Shown here: positions 15,501-30,331 of the stretch, piece by piece
Numbering within the stretch: position 1 is the stretch's first letter
Layout: the number at the start of each line of letters is the position of its first letter
Assembly (NCBI GenBank): GCA_022575985.1
Contig: JAKSXM010000014.1
Coordinates: 10,602,001 to 10,666,000 of the forward strand
Length of the DNA: 64,000 nt
Direction: 5' to 3'
Origin: Anagrus nilaparvatae
Lineage: Eukaryota > Arthropoda > Insecta > Hymenoptera > Mymaridae
The notes under the pieces: model-generated
What the model was told of the DNA's origin: nothing
Seen by the model: the letters and a program-made list of their open reading frames with translations, nothing else
Databases searched by the model: none
Made by a program: the position numbers and the translations under genes

Positions 15501-18500
15501 ATAATATATTTTATCATAGTCTAATAAAACTTGTTCCCATACAGAAAATGTTTTATCTTAGTCTTATAAACCTTATTCCCATACATAAAATATTTTATCT
15601 TAGTCTGATTATACTTATTCCTATACATAATATATTTTATCTTAATTTGACAAACCTTATTCCTATTCATAAAATATTTTATCTTAGTCTGAGAAACCAT
15701 ATTCCTATACAGAAAATGTTTTATCTTAGTCTTATAAACCTTATTCACATGCAGAAAATTTTTTATCTTAGTCTGATAAAACTTATTCACATACATAATA
15801 TATTTTATCGTAGTCTATTAAAACTTGTTCCCATACAGAAAATGTTTTATCATAGCCAGATAAACCTTATTCGCATACATAAAAAATGTATCCTTGTCTA
15901 ATAAACCTTATTCCCATTCATAAAATATTTTATCTTAGTCTGACAAAACTAATTCCTATTCATAAAATATTTTATCTTAGTCTTACAAACCTTATTCCCA
16001 TACATAAAAAATTTACTCTAGTCTAATAAACCTTATTCCTATACAGAAAATGTTTTATCTTAGTCTGATAAACCTTACACCCATACAGAAATTGTTTTAT
16101 CTTAGTCTGATAAAACTTATTCCCATATATAATATATTTTATCTTAGACAGATATAACTTATTCCCATACATAATATGATTTATCTTAGTCTGATAAAAC
16201 ATATTTCCATACATAAAATATTTTATCCTAGTCTGATAAACCTTATTCCCACACAGAAAATATTTTATTTTAGTCTGATAAACCTTATTCCCATACATAA
16301 AATATTTTACTTTAGTTTGATAAACCTTACTCATATACAGAAAATGTTTTATCTTAGTCTGATAAACCTTTTTCCCATACATAATATATTTTATCTTAGT
16401 CAGATAAAACCTATTCCCATACATAAAATATTTTATCCTAGTCTGATAAACCATATTCCCACACAAAAAATATTTTATTTTAGTCTGATAAAACATATTT
16501 TCATTCATAAAATATTTTATCCTAGTCTGATAAACCTTATTCCCATACAGAAAATGTTTTATCTTAGTCTGATAAAACTTATTCTCATACATAATATATT
16601 TTATCTTAGTCTGATAAAACATATTTTCATACATAAAATATTTTATCCTAGTCTGATAAACCATACTCCCATACAGAAAATGTTTTATCTTAGTCTTATA
16701 AACCTTATTCCCATACATAAAATATTTTTTCTTAGTCTGATTATACTTATTCCTATACATAATATATTTTATCTTAGTTACAAACCTTATTCCTATTCAT
16801 AAAATATTTTATCTTAGTCTGAAAAACCTTATTCCTATACAGAAAATGTTTTATCTTAGTCTTATAAACCTTATTCCCATGCAGAAAATGTTTTATCTTA
16901 GTCTGATAAACCTTATTCCCATACCGAAAATGTTTTATCTTAGCCAGATAAACCTTATTCCCATACATAATATATTTTATCTTAGTCTGATAAACCTTAT
17001 TCCTATTAATAAAATATTTTATCATAGTCTGACAAACATTGTTCCCATAAACAATTTATTTTATTTTAGTCTGATAAACCTTACTCCCATACAGAAAATG
17101 TTTAATCTTAGTCTGATAAACCTTTTTCCCATACAGAAAATGTTTTATCTTAGTCTGATAAAACTTATTCTCATACCTAATATATTTTATCTTAGTCTGA
17201 TAAAACATATTTTCATACATAAAATATTTTATCCTAGTCTGATAAACCATATTCCCACACAGAAAATATTTTATTTTAGTCTGATAAACCATACTCCCAT
17301 ACACAAAATGTTTTATCTTAGCCTGATAAAACTTATTCCCATACATAATATATTTTATCTTAGTCTGATAAAACATATTTTCATACATAAAATATTTTAT
17401 CCTAGTTTGATAAAACTTATTACTATAAACAATTTGTTTTATTTTAGTCTGATAAACCTTATTCCCATACATAATATGTTTTATCTTAGTCTCATAATCC
17501 TTATTCCTATTCATAAAATATTTTATCTTAGTCTTATAAACCTTATTCCCATACAGAAAATATTTTATCTTAGTCTGATTATACTTATTCCTATACATAA
17601 TATATTTTATCTTAGTCTGACAAACCTTTTTCCTATTCATAAAATATTTTATCTTATTCTGATAAACCATATTCCCACACAGATAATATTATACTTTAGT
17701 CTGATAAACCTTACTCCCATAAAGAAAATGTTTTATCTTAGTCTGATAAACCTTATTCCCATACAGAAAATGTTTTATCTTAGTCTTATAAACCTTATTC
17801 CCATGCAGATAATGATTTATCTTAGTCTGAAAAACCTTATTCCTATACAAAAAATGTTTTATCCTAGTCTGATAAACCTAATTCCTATTCATAAAATATT
17901 TTATCTTAGTCTGACAAACATTGTTCCCATACATAAAAAATTTAATCTAGTCTAATAAACCTTATTCCTATACAGAAAATGTTTTATCTTAGTCTTATAA
18001 ACCTTATTCCCATGCAGAAAATGTTTTATCTTAGTCTGATAAACCTTATTCCCATACCGAAAATGTTTTATCTTAGCCAGATAAACCTTATTCCCATACA
18101 TAATATATTTTATCTTAGTCTGATAAACCTTATTCCTATTAATAAAATATTTTATCATAGTCTGACAAACATTGTTCCCATAAACAATTTATTTTATTTT
18201 AGTCTGATAAACCTTACTCCCATACAGAAAATGTTTAATCTTAGTCTGATAAACCTTTTTCCCATACAGAAAATGTTTTATCTTAGTCTGATAAAACTTA
18301 TTCTCATACCTAATATATTTTATCTTAGTCTGATAAAACATATTTTCATACATAAAATATTTTATCCTAGTCTGATAAACCATATTCCCACACAGAAAAT
18401 ATTTTATTTTAGTCTGATAAACCATACTCCCATACACAAAATGTTTTATCTTAGCCTGATAAAACTTATTCCCATACATAATATATTTTATCTTAGTCTG

Positions 18501-20686
18501 ATAAAACATATTTTCATACATAAAATATTTTATCCTAGTCTGATAAACCATATTCCCACACAGAAAATATTTTATTTTAGTCTGATAAACCATACTCCCA
18601 TACACAAAATGTTTTATCTTAGCCTGATAAAACTTATTCCCATACATAATATATTTTATCTTAGTCTGATAAAACTTATTCCCATACATAATATACTTCA
18701 TCTTAGTCAGATAAAACTTATTCCCATACATAATATATTTTATAATAGTCTAATAAAACTTGTTCCCATACAGAAAATGTTTTATCTTAGTCTTATAAAC
18801 CTTATTCCCATACATAAAATATTTTATCTTAGTCTGATTATACTTATTCCTATACATAATACATTTTATCTTAGTTTGACAAACCTTATTCCTATTCATA
18901 AAATATTTTATCTTAGTCTGAGAAACCTTATTCCTATACAGAAAATGTTTTATCTTAATCTTATAAACCTTATTCCCATGCAGAAAATGTTTTATCTTAG
19001 TCTGATAAACCTTATTCCCATACAGAAAATGTTTTATCTTAGCCAGATAAACCTTATTCCCAACAATAATATATTTTATCTTAGTCTGATAAAACTTATT
19101 CCTATTAATAAAATATTTTATCATAGTCTAACAAACATTGTTCCCATAAACAATTTATTTTATTTTAGTCTGATAAACCTTACTCCAATACAGAAAATGT
19201 TTTATCTTAGTCTGATAAACCTTATTCCCAACAATAATATATTTTATCTTAGTCTGATAAAACTTATTCCCATACATAATATACTTCATCTTAGTCAGAT
19301 AAAACTTATTCCCATACATAATATATTTTATCATAGTCTAATAAAACTTGTTCCCATACAGAAAATGTTTTATCTTAGTCTTATAAACCTTATTCCCATA
19401 CATAAAATATTTTATCTTAGTCTGATTATACTTATTCCTATACATAATATATTTTATCTTAGTTTGACAAACCTTATTCCTATTCATAAAATATTTTATC
19501 TTAGTCTGAGAAACCTTATTCCTATACAGAAAATGTTTTATCTTAATCCTATAAACCTTATTCCCATGCAGAAAATGTTTTATCTTAGTCTGATAAACCT
19601 TATTCCCATACAGAAAATGTTTTATCTTCGTCTGATAAACCTCATTCCCATACAGAAAATATTTTATCTTAGTCTGATAAAACTTATTCCCATACATAAT
19701 ATATTTTATCTTAGTCTGATAAAACATATTTCACATACATAAAATATTTTATCTTAGTCTGATTATACTTATTCCTATACATAATATATTTTATCTTAGT
19801 CCGACAAACCTTATTCCTATTTATAAAATATTTTATATTAGTCTTACAAACCTTATTCCCATACATAAAATATTTTATCTTAGTCTGAGAAACCTTATTC
19901 CTATACAGAAAATGTTTTATCTTAGTCTTATAAACCTTATTCCCATGCACAAAATGTTTTATCTTAGTCTGATAAACCTTATTCCCATACAGAAAATGTT
20001 TTATCTTAGCCAGATAAACCTTATTCCCAACAATAATATATTTTATCTTAGTCTGATAAAACTTATTCCTATTAATAAAATATTTTATCATAGTCTAACA
20101 AACATTGTTCCCATAAACAATTTATTTTATTTTAGTCTGATAAACCTTACTCCAATACAGAAAATGTTTTATCTTAGTCTGATAAACCTTTTTCCCATAC
20201 AGAAAATGTTTTATCTTAGTCTGATAAAACTTATTCTCATACATAATATATTTTATCTTAGTCTGATAAAACATATTTTCATACATAAAATATTTTATCC
20301 TAGACTGATAAACCTTATTCCCACACAGAAAATATTTTATTTTAGTCTGATAAACCATACTCCCATACATAAAATGTTTTATCTTAGCCTGATAAAACTT
20401 ATTCCCATACAGAATATATTTTATCTTAGTCTGCTAAAACATATTTTCATACATAAAATATTTTATCCTACTCTGATAAAACTTGTTCCCATACAGAAAA
20501 TGTTTTATCTTAGTCTTATAAACCTTATTCCCATACATAAAATATTTTATCTTAGTCTGATTATACTTATTCCTATACATAATATATTTTATCTTAATTT
20601 GACAAACCTTATTCCTATTCATAAAATATTTTATCTTAGTCTGAGAAACCATATTCCTATACAGAAAATGTTTTATCTTAGTCTTA
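13640..20686. repeat. 7,047-bp higher-order repeat, copy 1
   Basis: Markers in this segment recur exactly 7,047 bp downstream: the TTCACATGCAG monomer (13,651/20,698), and the runs starting at 14,667/21,714, 16,176/23,223, 17,979/25,026 and 19,912/26,959. The left edge lies just before 13,651, where sequence upstream of the marker stops matching. The unit has internal duplications. A run at 16,846-17,420 is repeated 1,133 bp later. A four-monomer (168-bp) block is doubled at about 18,330-18,660. The 3-kb module occurs twice at 2,095-bp spacing (14,081/16,176). Because 7,047 is not a multiple of 42, the unit includes odd-length monomers (40, 41 and 43 bp). Confidence 0.85.
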
Positions 20687-23600
20687 TAAACCTTATTCAC
20701 ATGCAGAAAATTTTTTATTTTAGTCTGATAAAACTTATTCACATACATAATATATTTTATCGTAGTCTATTAAAACTTGTTCCCATACAGAAAATGTTTT
20801 ATCATAGCCAGATAAACCTTATTCGCATACATAAAAAATTTATCCTTGTCTAATAAACCTTATTCCCATTCATAAAATATTTTATCTTAGTCTGACAAAA
20901 CTAATTCCTATTCATAAAATATTTTATCTTAGTCTTACAAACCTTATTCCCATACATAAAAAATTTACTCTAGTCTAATAAACCTTATTCCTATACAGAA
21001 AATGTTTTATCTTAGTCTGATAAACCTTACACCCATACAGAAATTGTTTTATCTTAGTCTGATAAAACTTATTCCCATATATAATATATTTTATCTTAGA
21101 CAGATATAACTTATTCCCATACATAATATGATTTATCTTAGTCTGATAAAACATATTTCCATACATAAAATATTTTATCCTAGTCTGATAAACCTTATTC
21201 CCACACAGAAAATATTTTATTTTAGTCTGATAAACCTTATTCCCATACATAAAATATTTTACTTTAGTCTGATAAACCTTACTCATATACAGAAAATGTT
21301 TTATCTTAGTCTGATAAACCTTTTTCCCATACATAATATATTTTATCTTAGTCAGATAAAACCTATTCCCATACATAAAATATTTTAACCTAGTCTGATA
21401 AACCATATTCCCACACAAAAAATATTTTATTTTAGTCTGATAAAACATATTTTCATTCATAAAATATTTTATCCTAGTCTGATAAACCTTATTCCCATAC
21501 AGAAAATGTTTTATCCTAGTCTGATAAACCATACTCCCATACAGAAAATGTTTTATCTTAGTCTTATAAACCTTATTCCCATACATAAAATATTTTTTCT
21601 TAGTCTGATTATACTTATTCCTATACATAATATATTTTATCTTAGTTACAAACCTTATTCCTATTCATAAAATATTTTATCTTAGTCTGAGAAACCTTAT
21701 TCCTATACAGAAAATGTTTTATCTTAGTCTTATAAACCTTATTCCCATGCAGAAAATGTTTTATCTTAGTCTGATAAACCTTATTCCCATACCGAAAATG
21801 TTTTATCTTAGCCAGATAAACCTTATTCCCATACATAATATATTTTATCTTAGTCTGATAAACCTTATTCCTATTAATAAAATATTTTATCATAGTCTGA
21901 CAAACATTGTTCCCATAAACAATTTATTTTATTTTAGTCTGATAAACCTTACTCCCATACAGAAAATGTTTAATCTTAGTCTGATAAACCTTTTTCCCAT
22001 ACAGAAAATGTTTTATCTTAGTCTGATAAAACTTATTCTCATACCTAATATATTTTATGTTAGTCTGATAAAACATATTTTCATACATAAAATATTTTAT
22101 CCTACTCTGATAAAACTTATTACTATAAACAATTTATTTTATTTTAGTCTGATAAACCTTATTCCCATACATAAAATGTTTTATCTTAGTCTCATAAACC
22201 TTATTTCTATTCATAAAATATTTTATCTTAGTTTGATAAACCTTATTCCTATTCATAAAATATTTTATCTTAGTCTAAAAACCTTATTCCCATACAGAAA
22301 ATATTTTATCTTAGTCTGATTATACTTATTCCTATACATAATATATTTTATCTTAGTCTGACAAACCTTATTCCTATTCATAAAATATATTATCTTATTC
22401 TGATAAACCATATACCCACACAGATAATATTATACTTTAGTCTGATAAACCTTACTCCCATACAGAAAATGTTTTATCTTAGTCTGATAAAACTTATTCC
22501 CATACATAATATACTTTATCTTAGTCAGATAAAACTTATTCCCATACATAATATATTTTATCATAGTCTAATAAAACTTGTTCCCATACAGAAAATGTTT
22601 TATCTTAGTCTTATAAACCTTATTCCCATACATAAAATATTTTATCTTAGTCTGATTATACTTATTCCTATACATAATATATTTTATCTTAATTTGACAA
22701 ACCTTATTCCTATTCATAAAATATTTTATCTTAGTCTGAGAAAAAATATTCCTATACAGAAAATGTTTTATCTTAGTCTTATAAACCTTATTCACATGCA
22801 GAAAATTTTTTATCTTAGTCTGATAAAACTTATTCACATACATAATATATTTTATCGTAGTCTATTAAAACTTGTTCCCATACAGAAAATGTTTTATCAT
22901 AGCCAGATAAACCTTATTCGCATACATAAAAAATGTATCCTTGTCTAATAAACCTTATTCCCATTCATAAAATATTTTATCTTAGTCTGACAAAACTAAT
23001 TCCTATTCATAAAATATTTTATCTTAGTCTTACAAACCTTATTCCCATACATAAAAAATTTACTCTAGTCTAATAAACCTTATTCCTATACAGAAAATGT
23101 TTTATCTTAGTCTGATAAACCTTACACCCATACAGAAATTGTTTTATCTTAGTCTGATAAAACTTATTCCCATATATAATATATTTTATCTTAGACAGAT
23201 ATAACTTATTCCCATACATAGTATGATTTATCTTAGTCTGATAAAACATATTTCCATACATAAAATATTTTATCCTAGTCTGATAAACCTTATTCCCACA
23301 CAGAAAATATTTTATTTTAGTCTGATAAACCTTATTCCCATACATAAAATATTTTACTTTAGTTTGATAAACCTTACTCATATACAGAAAATGTTTTATC
23401 TTAGTCTGATAAACCTTTTTCCCATACATAATATATTTTATCTTAGTCAGATAAAACCTATTCCCATACATAAAATATTTTATCCTAGTCTGATAAACCA
23501 TATTCCCACACAAAAAATATTTTATTTTAGTCTGATAAAACATATTTTCATTCATAAAATATTTTATCCTAGTCTGATAAACCTTATTCCCATACAGAAA

Positions 23601-26600
23601 ATGTTTTATCTTAGTCTGATAAAACTTATTCTCATACATAATATATTTTATCTTAGTCTGATAAAACATATTTTCATACATAAAATATTTTATCCTAGTC
23701 TGATAAACCATACTCCCATACAGAAAATGTTTTATCTTAGTCTTATAAACCTTATTCCCATACATAAAATATTTTTTCTTAGTCTGATTATACTTATTCC
23801 TATACATAATATATTTTATCTTAGTTACAAACCTTATTCCTATTCATAAAATATTTTATCTTAGTCTGAGAAACCTTATTCCTATACAGAAAATGTTTTA
23901 TCTTAGTCTTATAAACCTTATTCCCATGCAGAAAATGTTTTATCTTAGTCTGATAAACCTTATTCCCATACCGAAAATGTTTTATCTTAGCCAGATAAAC
24001 CTTATTCCCATACATAATATATTTTATCTTAGTCTGATAAACCTTATTCCTATTAATAAAATATTTTATCATAGTCTGACAAACATTGTTCCCATAAACA
24101 ATTTATTTTATTTTAGTCTGATAAACCTTACTCCCATACAGAAAATGTTTAATCTTAGTCTGATAAACCTTTTTCCCATACAGAAAATGTTTTATCTTAG
24201 TCTGATAAAACTTATTCTCATACCTAATATATTTTATCTTAGTCTGATAAAACATATTTTCATACATAAAATATTTTATCCTAGTCTGATAAACCATATT
24301 CCCACACAGAAAATATTTTATTTTAGTCTGATAAACCATACTCCCATACACAAAATGTTTTATCTTAGCCTGATAAAACTTATTCCCATACATAATATAT
24401 TTTATCTTAGTCTGATAAAACATATTTTCATACATAAAATATTTTATCCTAGTTTGATAAAACTTATTACTATAATCAATTTGTTTTATTTTAGTCTGAT
24501 AAACCTTATTCCCATACATAATATGTTTTATCTTAGTCTCATAATCCTTATTCCTATTCATAAAATATTTCATCTTAGTCTTATAAACCTTATTCCCATA
24601 CAGAAAATATTTTATCTTAGTCTGATTATACTTATTCCTATACATAATATATTTTATCTTAGTCTGACAAACCTTTTTCCTATTCATAAAATATTTTATC
24701 TTATTCTGATAAACCATATTCCCACACAGATAATATTATACTTTAGTCTGATAAACCTTACTCCCATAAAGAAAATGTTTTATCTTAGTCTGATAAACCT
24801 TATTCCCATACAGAAAATGTTTTATCTTAGTCTTATAAACCTTATTCCCATGCAGATAATGATTTATCTTAGTCTGAAAAACCTTATTCCTATACAGAAA
24901 ATGTTTTATCCTAGTCTGATAAACCTAATTCCTATTCATAAAATATTTTATCTTAGTCTGACAAACATTGTTCCCATACATAAAAAATTTAATCTAGTCT
25001 AATAAACCTTATTCCTATACAGAAAATGTTTTATCTTAGTCTTATAAACCTTATTCCCATGCAGAAAATGTTTTATCTTAGTCTGATAAACCTTATTCCC
25101 ATACCGAAAATGTTTTATCTTAGCCAGATAAACCTTATTCCCATACATAATATATTTTATCTTAGTCTGATAAACCTTATTCCTATTAATAAAATATTTT
25201 ATCATAGTCTGACAAACATTGTTCCCATAAACAATTTATTTTATTTTAGTCTGATAAACCTTACTCCCATACAGAAAATGTTTAATCTTAGTCTGATAAA
25301 CCTTTTTCCCATACAGAAAATGTTTTATCTTAGTCTGATAAAACTTATTCTCATACCTAATATATTTTATCTTAGTCTGATAAAACATATTTTCATACAT
25401 AAAATATTTTATCCTAGTCTGATAAACCATATTCCCACACAGAAAATATTTTATTTTAGTCTGATAAACCATACTCCCATACACAAAATGTTTTATCTTA
25501 GCCTGATAAAACTTATTCCCATACATAATATATTTTATCTTAGTCTGATAAAACATATTTTCATACATAAAATATTTTATCCTAGTCTGATAAACCATAT
25601 TCCCACACAGAAAATATTTTATTTTAGTCTGATAAACCATACTCCCATACACAAAATGTTTTATCTTAGCCTGATAAAACTTATTCCCATACATAATATA
25701 TTTTATCTTAGTCTGATAAAACTTATTCCCATACATAATATACTTCATCTTAGTCAGATAAAACTTATTCCCATACATAATATATTTTATCATAGTCTAA
25801 TAAAACTTGTTCCCATACAGAAAATGATTTATCTTAGTCTTATAAACCTTATTCCCATACATAAAATATTTTATCTTAGTCTGATTATACTTATTCCTAT
25901 ACATAATACATTTTATCTTAGTTTGACAAACCTTATTCCTATTCATAAAATATTTTATCTTAGTCTGAGAAACCTTATTCCTATACAGAAAATGTTTTAT
26001 CTTAATCTTATAAACCTTATTCCCATGCAGAAAATGTTTTATCTTAGTCTGATAAACCTTATTCCCATACAGAAAATGTTTTATCTTAGCCAGATAAACC
26101 TTATTCCCAACAATAATATATTTTATCTTAGTCTGATAAAACTTATTCCTATTAATAAAATATTTTATCATAGTCTAACAAACATTGTTCCCATAAACAA
26201 TTTATTTTATTTTAGTCTGATAAACCTTACTCCAATACAGAAAATGTTTTATCTTAGTCTGATAAACCTTATTCCCAACAATAATATATTTTATCTTAGT
26301 CTGATAAAACTTATTCCCATACATAATATACTTCATCTTAGTCAGATAAAACTTATTCCCATACATAATATATTTTATCATAGTCTAATAAAACTTGTTC
26401 CCATACAGAAAATGTTTTATCTTAGTCTTATAAACCTTATTCCCATACATAAAATATTTTATCTTAGTCTGATTATACTTATTCCTATACATAATATATT
26501 TTATCTTAGTTTGACAAACCTTATTCCTATTCATAAAATATTTTATCTTAGTCTGAGAAACCTTATTCCTATACAGAAAATGTTTTATCTTAATCCTATA

Positions 26601-27733
26601 AACCTTATTCCCATGCAGAAAATGTTTTATCTTAGTCTGATAAACCTTATTCCCATACAGAAAATGTTTTATCTTCGTCTGATAAACCTCATTCCCATAC
26701 AGAAAATATTTTATCTTAGTCTGATAAAACTTATTCCCATACATAATATATTTTATCTTAGTCTGATAAAACATATTTCACATACATAAAATATTTTATC
26801 TTAGTCTGATTATACTTATTCCTATACATAATATATTTTATCTTAGTCCGACAAACCTTATTCCTATTTATAAAATATTTTATATTAGTCTTACAAACCT
26901 TATTCCCATACATAAAATATTTTATCTTAGTCTGAGAAACCTTATTCCTATACAGAAAATGTTTTATCTTAGTCTTATAAACCTTATTCCCATGCACAAA
27001 ATGTTTTATCTTAGTCTGATAAACCTTATTCCCATACAGAAAATGTTTTATCTTAGCCAGATAAACCTTATTCCCAACAATAATATATTTTATCTTAGTC
27101 TGATAAAACTTATTCCTATTAATAAAATATTTTATCATAGTCTAACAAACATTGTTCCCATAAACAATTTATTTTATTTTAGTCTGATAAACCTTACTCC
27201 AATACAGAAAATGTTTTATCTTAGTCTGATAAACCTTTTTCCCATACAGAAAATGTTTTATCTTAGTCTGATAAAACTTATTCTCATACATAATATATTT
27301 TATCTTAGTCTGATAAAACATATTTTCATACATAAAATATTTTATCCTAGACTGATAAACCTTATTCCCACACAGAAAATATTTTATTTTAGTCTGTTAA
27401 ACCATACTCCCATACATAAAATGTTTTATCTTAGCCTGATAAAACTTATTCCCATACAGAATATATTTTATCTTAGTCTGCTAAAACATATTTTCATACA
27501 TAAAATATTTTATCCTACTCTGATAAAACTTGTTCCCATACAGAAAATGTTTTATCTTAGTCTTATAAACCTTATTCCCATACATAAAATATTTTATCTT
27601 AGTCTGATTATACTTATTCCTATACATAATATATTTTATCTTAATTTGACAAACCTTATTCCTATTCATAAAATATTTTATCTTAGTCTGAGAAACCATA
27701 TTCCTATACAGAAAATGTTTTATCTTAGTCTTA
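20687..27733. repeat. 7,047-bp higher-order repeat, copy 2
   Basis: This is the second copy of the unit, with very few base differences from copy 1 and no length change that I found. Examples of private changes are TTTTAACCTAG at about 21,387 where copy 1 has TTTTATCCTAG, ATAATCAATTTG near 24,473 where copy 1 has ATAAACAATTTG, and GAGAAAAAATATT near 22,740 where copy 1 has GAGAAACCATATT. The near-identity over 7 kb indicates recent duplication or conversion, or an assembly effect. Confidence 0.85.
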
Positions 27734-28560
27734 TAAACCTTATTCACATGCAGAAAATTTTTTATCTTAGTCTGATAAAACTTATTCACATACATAATAT
27801 ATTTTATCGTAGTCTATTAAAACTTGTTCCCATACAGAAAATGTTTTATCATAGCCAGATAAACCTTATTCGCATACATAAAAAATTTATCCTTGTCTAA
27901 TAAACCTTATTCCCATTCATAAAATATTTTATCTTAGTCTGACAAAACTAATTCCTATTCATAAAATATTTTATCTTAGTCTTACAAACCTTATTCCCAT
28001 ACATAAAAAATTTACTCTAGTCTAATAAACCTTATTCCTATACAGAAAATGTTTTATCTTAGTCTGATAAACCTTACACCCATACAGAAATTGTTTTATC
28101 TTAGTCTGATAAAACTTATTCCCATATATAATATATTTTATCTTAGACAGATATAACTTATTCCCATACATAATATGATTTATCTTAGTCTGATAAAACA
28201 TATTTCCATACATAAAATATTTTATCCTAGTCTGATAAACCTTATTCCGACACAGAAAATATTTTATATTAGTCTGATAAACCTTATTCCCATACATAAA
28301 ATATTTTACTTTAGTTTGATAAACCTTACTCATATACAGAAAATGTTTTATCTTAGTCTGATAAACCTTTTTCCAATACATAATATATTTTATCTTAGTC
28401 AGATAAAACCTATTCCCATACATAAAATATTTTATCCTAGTCTGATAAACCATATTCCCACACAAAAAATATTTTATTTTAGTCTGATAAAACATATTTT
28501 CATTCATAAAATATTTTATCCTAGTCTGATAAACCTTATTCCCATACAGAAAATGTTTTA
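27734..28560. repeat. 7,047-bp higher-order repeat, partial copy 3
   Basis: The order of copy 2 continues at a 7,047-bp offset, for example the ACACCCATACAG monomer near 28,075 and the TATGATTTATC monomer near 28,175. At about 28,570 four monomers (168 bp) appear that are absent at the equivalent point of copies 1 and 2 near 21,520. Downstream sequence then matches other parts of the unit instead, at a 5,036-bp offset (23,893 to 28,929). Confidence 0.75.
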
Positions 28561-30331
28561 TCCTAGTCTGATAAAACTTATTACTATAAACAATTTATTT
28601 TATTTTAGTCTGATAAACCTTACTCCCATACAGAAAATGTTTTATCTTAGTCTGATAAAACTTATTCTCATACATAATATATTTTATCTTAGTCTGATAA
28701 AACATATTTTCATACATAAAATATTTTATCCTAGTCTGATAAACCATACTCCCATACAGAAAATGTTTTATCTTAGTCTTATAAACCTTATTCCCATACA
28801 TAAAATATTTTTTCTTAGTCTGATTATACTTATTCCTATACATAATATATTTTATCTTAGTTACAAACCTTATTCCTATTCATAAAATATTTTATCTTAG
28901 TCTGAGAAACCTTATTCCTATACAGAAAATGTTTTATCTTAGTCTTATAAACCTTATTCCCATGCAGAAAATGTTTTATCTTAGTCTGATAAACCTTATT
29001 CCCATACCGAAAATGTTTTATCTTAGCCAGATAAACCTTATTCCCATACATAATATATTTTATCTTAGTCTGATAAACCTTATTCCTATTAATAAAATAT
29101 TTTATCATAGTCTGACAAACATTGTTCCCATAAACAATTTATTTTATTTTAGTCTGATAAACCTTACTCCCATACAGAAAATGTTTAATCTTAGTCTGAT
29201 AAACCTTTTTCCCATACAGAAAATGTTTTATCTTAGTCTGATAAAACTTATTCTCATACCCAATATATTTTATCTTAGTCTGATAAAACATATTTTCATA
29301 CATAAAATATTTTATCCTAGTCTGATAAACCATATTCCCACACAGAAAATATTTTATTTTAGTCTGATAAACCATACTCCCATACACAAAATGTTTTATC
29401 TTAGCCTGATAAAACTTATTCCCATACATAATATATTTTATCTTAGTCTGATAAAAAATATTTTCATACATAAAATATTTTATCCTAGTTTGATAAAACT
29501 TATTACTATAAACAATTTGTTTTATTTTAGTCTGATAAACCTTATTCCCATACATAATATGTTTTATCTTAGTCTCATAAACCTGATTCCAATTCATAAA
29601 ATATTTTATCTTAGTCTTATAAACCTTATTCCCATACAGAAAATATTTTATCTTATTCTGATAAACCATATTCCCACACAGATAATATTATACTTTAGTC
29701 TGATAAACCTTACTCCCATAAAGAAAATGTTTTATCTTAGTCTGATAAACCTTATTCCCATACAGAAAATGTTTTATCTTAGTCTTATAAACCTTATTCC
29801 CATGCAGATAATGATTTATCTTAGTCTGAAAAACCTTATTCCTATACAGAAAATGTTTTATCCTAGTCTGATAAACCTAATTCCTATTCATAAAATATTT
29901 TATCTTAGTCTGACAAACATTGTTCCCATACATAAAAAATTTAATCTAGTCTAATAAACCTTATTCCTATACAGAAAATGTTTTATCTTAGTCTGATAAA
30001 CCTTACAACCATACAGAAATTGTTTTATCTTAGTCTGATAAAACTTATTCCCATATATAATATATTTTATCTTAGACAGATATAACTTATTCCCATACAT
30101 AATATGATTTATCTTAGTCTTATGAAACATATTTCCATACATAAAATATTTTATCCTAGTCTGATAAAACTTATTCCCATACATAATATATTTTATCATA
30201 GTCTAATAAAACTGTTTCCCATACAGAAAATGTTTTATCCTAGTCTGATAAAATTTATTACTATAAACAATATATTTTATCTTAGTCTGACAAACATTGT
30301 TCCCATACATAAAAAATTTAATCTAGTCTAA
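28561..30331. repeat. Transition section of the 42-bp array
   Basis: Monomers here follow the order seen at about 23.5-25.0 kb (offset 5,036 bp), with several monomers lost near 29,640. They lead into the 41-bp monomer CATAAAAAATTTAATCTAG at about 29,935. A shorter 377-bp piece (29,955-30,331) then repeats the start of the next higher-order unit. The section links the 7,047-bp and 3,227-bp domains. No gene. Confidence 0.7.
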
